Source: Colimorpha_A sp045593985 | Lineage (GTDB): Bacteria; Bacillota; Clostridia; Oscillospirales; CAG-272 | NCBI GenBank assembly: GCA_045593985.1 | Contig: JAZNXR010000053.1 | Location: forward strand, 1 to 9,343 | Direction of reading: 5' to 3' | DNA length: 9,343 bases | In this document: piece by piece, positions 6,915 through 9,343 of the stretch | Layout of the letters: every line of letters begins with the position of its first letter | Numbering within the stretch: the stretch's first letter is position 1 | The notes under the pieces: model-generated | The model's database searches: none | The model's input: only the letters and a program-made list of their open reading frames with translations | Told to the model about the DNA's origin: nothing | Translations under genes and position numbers: made by a program

Positions 6915-7331
6915 TTACTGATTGCCGCCGGTAGTAGTATCGGCTCCGGTGGTAACCTCGGGTGTTGTGGTTTCGCTCGCGGTGGTATCTCCCTCGGAGG
7001 TCGAGCCGCCTACCGTTGTGGTGACCGAGCTGCCGTTACCCTGCAGGTCGCTGATGAAGTCATCTTTACCGGTCGTGTGGTTGTGAGCTCCGTCGTCCTG
7101 AATAACGAAGGAAACGACAACAAGCACGGCGAAGATGATAGCAACAACTATTGTGAGTTTGTTGAGAATGTAATCGCGGCTGTTTGCCTTATTCTTGCCG
7201 TAGTAGGTATCAGAGGAAGAAGAACCGCCGATAGCACCGGACATACCCTTTTCCTTACCCGACTGAAGAAGAATTGCAACGATCAAGAAAACCGCAACAA
7301 CTATGAGAACTATTCCTAAAAATGTGGTCAT
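6915..7331 (-). CDS. secG: Preprotein translocase subunit SecG with Thr-rich tail
   Basis: SecG is the small accessory subunit of the SecYEG translocon in the cytoplasmic membrane and helps SecA-driven export. Residues 1-77 are a normal SecG: helix 1 at about 3-22, the conserved LLQSGKEKGMSGAIGG loop (21-36), then YYGKNKANSRDYILNKLT and helix 2 at about 56-77. The remaining 60 residues are unusual: a His/Asp-containing linker, then a low-complexity tail (101-138) with about 14 threonines among Ser, Gly, Glu and Asp. If the topology is the usual one with both ends outside, the tail is extracytoplasmic. Total length is 138 residues against about 75-80 for a plain SecG. The ATG has AGGAGG 10 nt upstream. 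The gene has its own promoter and terminator. The rnr-smpB pair often found after secG in Firmicutes is absent. Confidence 0.93.
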   Translation of the reverse strand: MTTFLGIVLIVVAVFLIVAILLQSGKEKGMSGAIGGSSSSDTYYGKNKANSRDYILNKLTIVVAIIFAVLVVVSFVIQDDGAHNHTTGKDDFISDLQGNGSSVTTTVGGSTSEGDTTASETTTPEVTTGADTTTGGNQ

Positions 7332-7352
7332 TATTTTATATCCTCCTGAAAA

Positions 7353-7379
7353 TCGCCTGCGCTATTGCACCTTTGGCGA
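7353..7379 (-). other. Weak hairpin in the secG leader
   Basis: TCGCC (7353-7357) and TGC (7358-7360) pair with GGCGA (7375-7379) and GCA (7367-7369), with a 5-nt bulge. It sits 3 nt past the edge of the AGGAGG ribosome binding site (7341-7346 region) in a leader of about 65 nt. It could influence translation, but it is short and may be chance. Confidence 0.25.
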
Positions 7380-7403
7380 CGTATCTGTTTTACAAGCCTA
7401 TCT

Positions 7404-7432
7404 ATTCTATCATACTTTTTTAATAATTGCAA
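7404..7432 (-). promoter_or_regulatory. Sigma-A promoter for secG
   Basis: Reading the minus strand, a -35 TTGCAA (7427-7432) and a -10 TAGAAT (7404-7409) are 17 bp apart, with TATGA immediately before the -10. Transcription would start near 7397, giving a leader of about 65 nt. This promoter is divergent from the tcdA promoter. The AT-rich spacer between them (about 7433-7528) shows nothing else I can name. Confidence 0.8.
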
Positions 7433-7528
7433 GTCCTAAAAATGAATTTTATAAAATTATTTTATTTTGAAGTAAAAATTCCGCTAAAAGCCGGTGTTTC
7501 TTGACAGTTTTGCACCGAAAATTGGGGT

Positions 7529-7557
7529 TTGACAGACGTTCAAGTATGATATATAAT
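7529..7557 (+). promoter_or_regulatory. Perfect-consensus sigma-A promoter for tcdA
   Basis: TTGACA (7529-7534), a 17-bp spacer and TATAAT (7552-7557) match the vegetative consensus exactly. The start would be near 7564, leaving only about 20 nt before the ATG at 7585, with GGAGGA at 7575-7580. A second TTGACA at 7501-7506 has no -10 at the right distance. Confidence 0.9.
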
Positions 7558-7584
7558 ATTTCTATAACCGTTTTGGAGGAGAAA

Positions 7585-8271
7585 ATGACGGAAAATTGGC
7601 TGGATAGACAAAATAGTCTTATTGGTTTAAATGCGACAGAGAAGCTTAAAAACTCCTCTGTTATGATAATAGGGATTGGCGGTGTTGGCTCTTTTGCTTC
7701 CGAGGCAATCGTTCGCTCGGGGGTTGGCAGGGTTATATTCGTTGACGGTGACGTTGTGTCACAAACGAATATTAACCGTCAGCTTGTAGCCGATATTTCG
7801 ACTGTCGGTGAGAGCAAGGCGGAGGTTATGGGCAGACGAGCTTCGCTTATTAATCCCGAATGTGATGTCATAGCCGAGCAGGTTTTCGTTGATTCCTCAA
7901 ACTGCGATGAGCTTTTGAATAAGTATCGTCCCGATTTTATAATCGACTGCATTGATACGGTTTCCTCCAAGCTTCTTATCGTCAAATGGGCATCCGAAAA
8001 CGGCGTGAAGATAATTTCCTCTATGGGAACGGGAAACAAGCTTGATCCGTCGCATTTTCAGATAACGGATATTAAAAAGACCTCCGTTTGCCCTCTTGCA
8101 AGAGTTATGCGGCGTGAGCTTAAAAATATGGGAATAACCTCGCTTCCCGTGCTTTTCAGCACAGAGGAGCCTGTCAGAACAGGTGAGCGGATTCCCGCTT
8201 CGATTTCCTTTGTTCCGTCAAGTGCCGGGCTTATGATGGCAGGCTACGTTATAAGAGAAATTATAAAATGA
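7585..8271 (+). CDS. tcdA: tRNA threonylcarbamoyladenosine dehydratase TcdA
   Basis: TcdA (also called CsdL/YgdL) is an E1-like enzyme that uses ATP to cyclise t6A at position 37 of ANN-decoding tRNAs to ct6A. The 228-residue protein has the ATP-binding loop GIGGVGS (30-36), acidic FVDGD (52-56), TNINRQ (61-66) with Asn62 and Arg65, Lys78, and DCIDT (121-125). The closing ASISFVPSSAG...YVIREI region separates TcdA from MoeB and ThiF, and there is no CxxC zinc pair as in those relatives. TSVCPLARVMRREL (166-179) is the form I recall as common in Firmicutes. The start at ATG 7585 is fixed by GGAGGA just upstream; an in-frame TTG at 7501 lies upstream of the promoter -10 and is excluded. The sulfur-transfer partners CsdA and CsdE are not nearby. 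The stop overlaps the next start (ATGA). Confidence 0.93.
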   Translation: MTENWLDRQNSLIGLNATEKLKNSSVMIIGIGGVGSFASEAIVRSGVGRVIFVDGDVVSQTNINRQLVADISTVGESKAEVMGRRASLINPECDVIAEQVFVDSSNCDELLNKYRPDFIIDCIDTVSSKLLIVKWASENGVKIISSMGTGNKLDPSHFQITDIKKTSVCPLARVMRRELKNMGITSLPVLFSTEEPVRTGERIPASISFVPSSAGLMMAGYVIREIIK

Positions 8272-9128
8272 AAAAGCTGATTGAAAAGGCAACCGAGCTT
8301 GCCGAGGACTGCTCACGTCTTGAAGATGGGAAGCGTGCTTCTTCGATGTTTGACCAGCTTGTCCGAGCTCTTTATGGCGTTTCGTATGCGATTATTTGCG
8401 CTCACGATGCAAAGGATTTTCAGGGGAAGGCAGATGCTCTCGATAATGCTTTGACACGCTCGAAGGAGGCCAAGCTTCTTCTTTCCGCCTGCTACCGAAT
8501 GAGAAATATCAGTGAGGCGTTTTATAACCGTGCGGAGCGCAGGCTTGCATCGGTGAATTACCAAATTTCAAAGGAGCGAAAGGCTCTTGACGGCAAGGCG
8601 GAAAGGCTGCCTAAAAGGCTTCCGAGGGTAAGGAATGTTTTTCATACCCGCAGGCTGACCGTAAGGTCTTTCCTTAAAAGCGATTCAAATATAATTACGT
8701 CGCTATTTGCCGATCCGTTTTATAAGGAATGCTCGCTTATTTCGTTTGAAAACGGAGACGAGCTTTACAGTTATCTGAAAACCGAGCCGCCGTTTTATGC
8801 TGTTACCCGAAAGGGAAGCGGTGAGGTGATCGGTGCTGTTGCAATATTGCCTGACGGGAAGGGCGGTCAAAGAGTCAGAATCGAGCTTGGAATTCTTCCC
8901 GAATTCCGTTCCTGCGGATATTTTGCCGAGCTTGTCGAGGGTGCTTGTGAGTACGCTTCAAACAAGCTTTTTGCCAAAACCGCGGCTCTTTATTTACCGA
9001 GCAAACGGTCGTATCTGTCCCGAGCTCTATTGCGCATTGGATTTGAGCGTGAGGGCATCCTCAAGAATTACGATAAGGATGGCGAGGATGTTACGGTATA
9101 TTCCGTATCTAACAACGACCTCTCATAA
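8268..9128 (+). CDS. Probable four-helix-bundle / GNAT acetyltransferase fusion
   Basis: This 286-residue protein has two parts. The C-terminal half (about 125-282) looks like a GNAT acetyltransferase of the RimJ/RimL style: RRLTVRSF opens the domain, GEVIGAVAIL gives the central strands, and ELGILPEFRSCGYFAEL (206-222) is the acetyl-CoA loop, with Arg214 and Gly217 in place of the usual RxxGxG/A. SYLSRALLRIGFEREGILK (248-266) is the typical closing segment. The N-terminal part (about 1-108) is all helical; its QLVRALYGVSYAI, KDFQGKADALDNAL and SKEAKLLLSACYRMRNIS segments follow the pattern of the four-helix-bundle proteins related to the 23S rRNA intervening-sequence protein, but diverged. 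A basic linker (109-123) joins the parts. It overlaps tcdA by 4 bp, suggesting translational coupling. The substrate is unknown; a role with tRNA or ribosomes is only a guess from the neighbours. Confidence 0.75.
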   Translation: MKKLIEKATELAEDCSRLEDGKRASSMFDQLVRALYGVSYAIICAHDAKDFQGKADALDNALTRSKEAKLLLSACYRMRNISEAFYNRAERRLASVNYQISKERKALDGKAERLPKRLPRVRNVFHTRRLTVRSFLKSDSNIITSLFADPFYKECSLISFENGDELYSYLKTEPPFYAVTRKGSGEVIGAVAILPDGKGGQRVRIELGILPEFRSCGYFAELVEGACEYASNKLFAKTAALYLPSKRSYLSRALLRIGFEREGILKNYDKDGEDVTVYSVSNNDLS

Positions 9129-9132
9129 ACAA

Positions 9133-9163
9133 AACGCCCTGCGAAATCGCAGGGCGTTGTTCT
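9133..9163 (+). terminator. Intrinsic terminator of the tcdA operon
   Basis: AACGCCCTGCG (9133-9143) pairs with CGCAGGGCGTT (9148-9158) around AAAT, starting 5 bp after the stop codon, followed by an interrupted T-rich stretch (GTTCTTGT). The GC-rich 11-bp stem supports termination despite the weak T tract. Confidence 0.8.
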
Positions 9164-9230
9164 TGTAACCTAAAAACACGCGATAGTCGCGCGGTAGGAA
9201 AAAATCGCAGTTTAACGGTAGTTTGTGCCA
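9164..9230. other. Non-coding gap with a short hairpin
   Basis: There is no gene here. CGCGA (9179-9183) pairs with TCGCG (9187-9191) over TAG, and CGGTAG occurs at 9192 and 9216. Neither is enough to name a function. Confidence 0.3.
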
Positions 9231-9232
9231 AT

Positions 9233-9343
9233 GGCTCCCTTGTGTAAAGGGAGCTGTCAGCGAAGCTGACTGAGGGATTGTAAGAAGTTAGAAAAGCTTA
9301 TATACAATCCCTCCGTCATTTGCTTTGCAAATGCCACCTCCCT
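9233..9343. repeat. Palindromic dispersed repeat, cut by the window edge
   Basis: A row of perfect stems fills the right end: GCTCCCTT/AAGGGAGC (9234-9241 with 9247-9254), GTCAGC/GCTGAC (9256-9261 with 9265-9270), an 11-bp long-range pair GAGGGATTGTA (9272-9282) with TACAATCCCTC (9303-9313), and CATTTGC/GCAAATG (9317-9323 with 9327-9333). CCACCTCCCT at the edge looks like the first arm of a fifth hairpin. From memory, not from a search, closely similar sequences recur in many gut Ruminococcaceae genomes. No transposase is present; it resembles a miniature palindromic element. Confidence 0.75.

Noticed and set aside
7501..7584. A TTG start at 7501 extending TcdA by 28 residues
   Set aside because: The consensus promoter and ribosome binding site lie inside this extension, so it would not be in the transcript.
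9179..9221. Short hairpin plus repeated CGGTAG as a possible riboswitch
   Set aside because: It follows a terminator with no gene downstream in the window and matches no riboswitch core that I know.

Overview
The window looks like a chromosomal stretch from a gut-type clostridial Firmicute, most likely Oscillospirales/Ruminococcaceae-like. This rests on gene content (a TepA-type ClpP protease, a solitary PduL phosphotransacylase, a Clostridia-type aconitase-family 'hydratase'), on sigma-A promoters and AGGAGG-type ribosome binding sites, on moderate GC with AT-rich intergenic DNA, and on a partial copy of a palindromic repeat at the right edge that I recall from many gut Ruminococcaceae. No database search was possible, so the taxonomy is inference.

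Layout. (1) 75-719, minus: a ClpP/TepA-like serine protease reading off the left edge. (2) 823-2873, plus: pduL, then a phosphohexomutase, led by a good sigma-A promoter, separated by a perfect 11-bp hairpin, and followed by a branched structured element (2887-2967) and a 17-bp bidirectional terminator. (3) 3045-6811, minus: a tightly packed four-gene operon, in transcription order an aconitase-family hydratase, a xylose-isomerase-like TIM-barrel protein, a two-helix membrane protein and a free methionine-(R)-sulfoxide reductase. (4) 6915-7331, minus: secG with a long Thr-rich C-terminal tail and its own promoter, ending in a hairpin terminator only 27 bp before the hydratase start. (5) 7585-9128, plus: tcdA from a perfect-consensus promoter, overlapping by 4 bp a gene for a probable four-helix-bundle/GNAT fusion protein. 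(6) 9133-9343: a terminator, then about 70 bp with no gene, then the palindromic repeat cut by the window edge.

How the genes fit together. PduL (acyl-CoA to acyl-phosphate) and the phosphohexomutase are central carbon enzymes, probably co-transcribed. The hydratase and TIM-barrel protein look like two steps acting on a small hydroxy-acid or sugar-derived substrate that the sequence does not identify. The reductase at the operon's end repairs oxidised free methionine, possibly to protect cells that rely on an oxygen-sensitive Fe-S hydratase. SecG belongs to the Sec translocon. TcdA makes the cyclic form of t6A on tRNA, and its coupled partner carries a probable acetyltransferase domain.

I found no phage, CRISPR, restriction or defence system, and no rRNA or tRNA gene. 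The least ordinary items are the four-helix-bundle/GNAT fusion, the branched RNA element after the mutase, the uncharacterised hydratase operon and the SecG tail.
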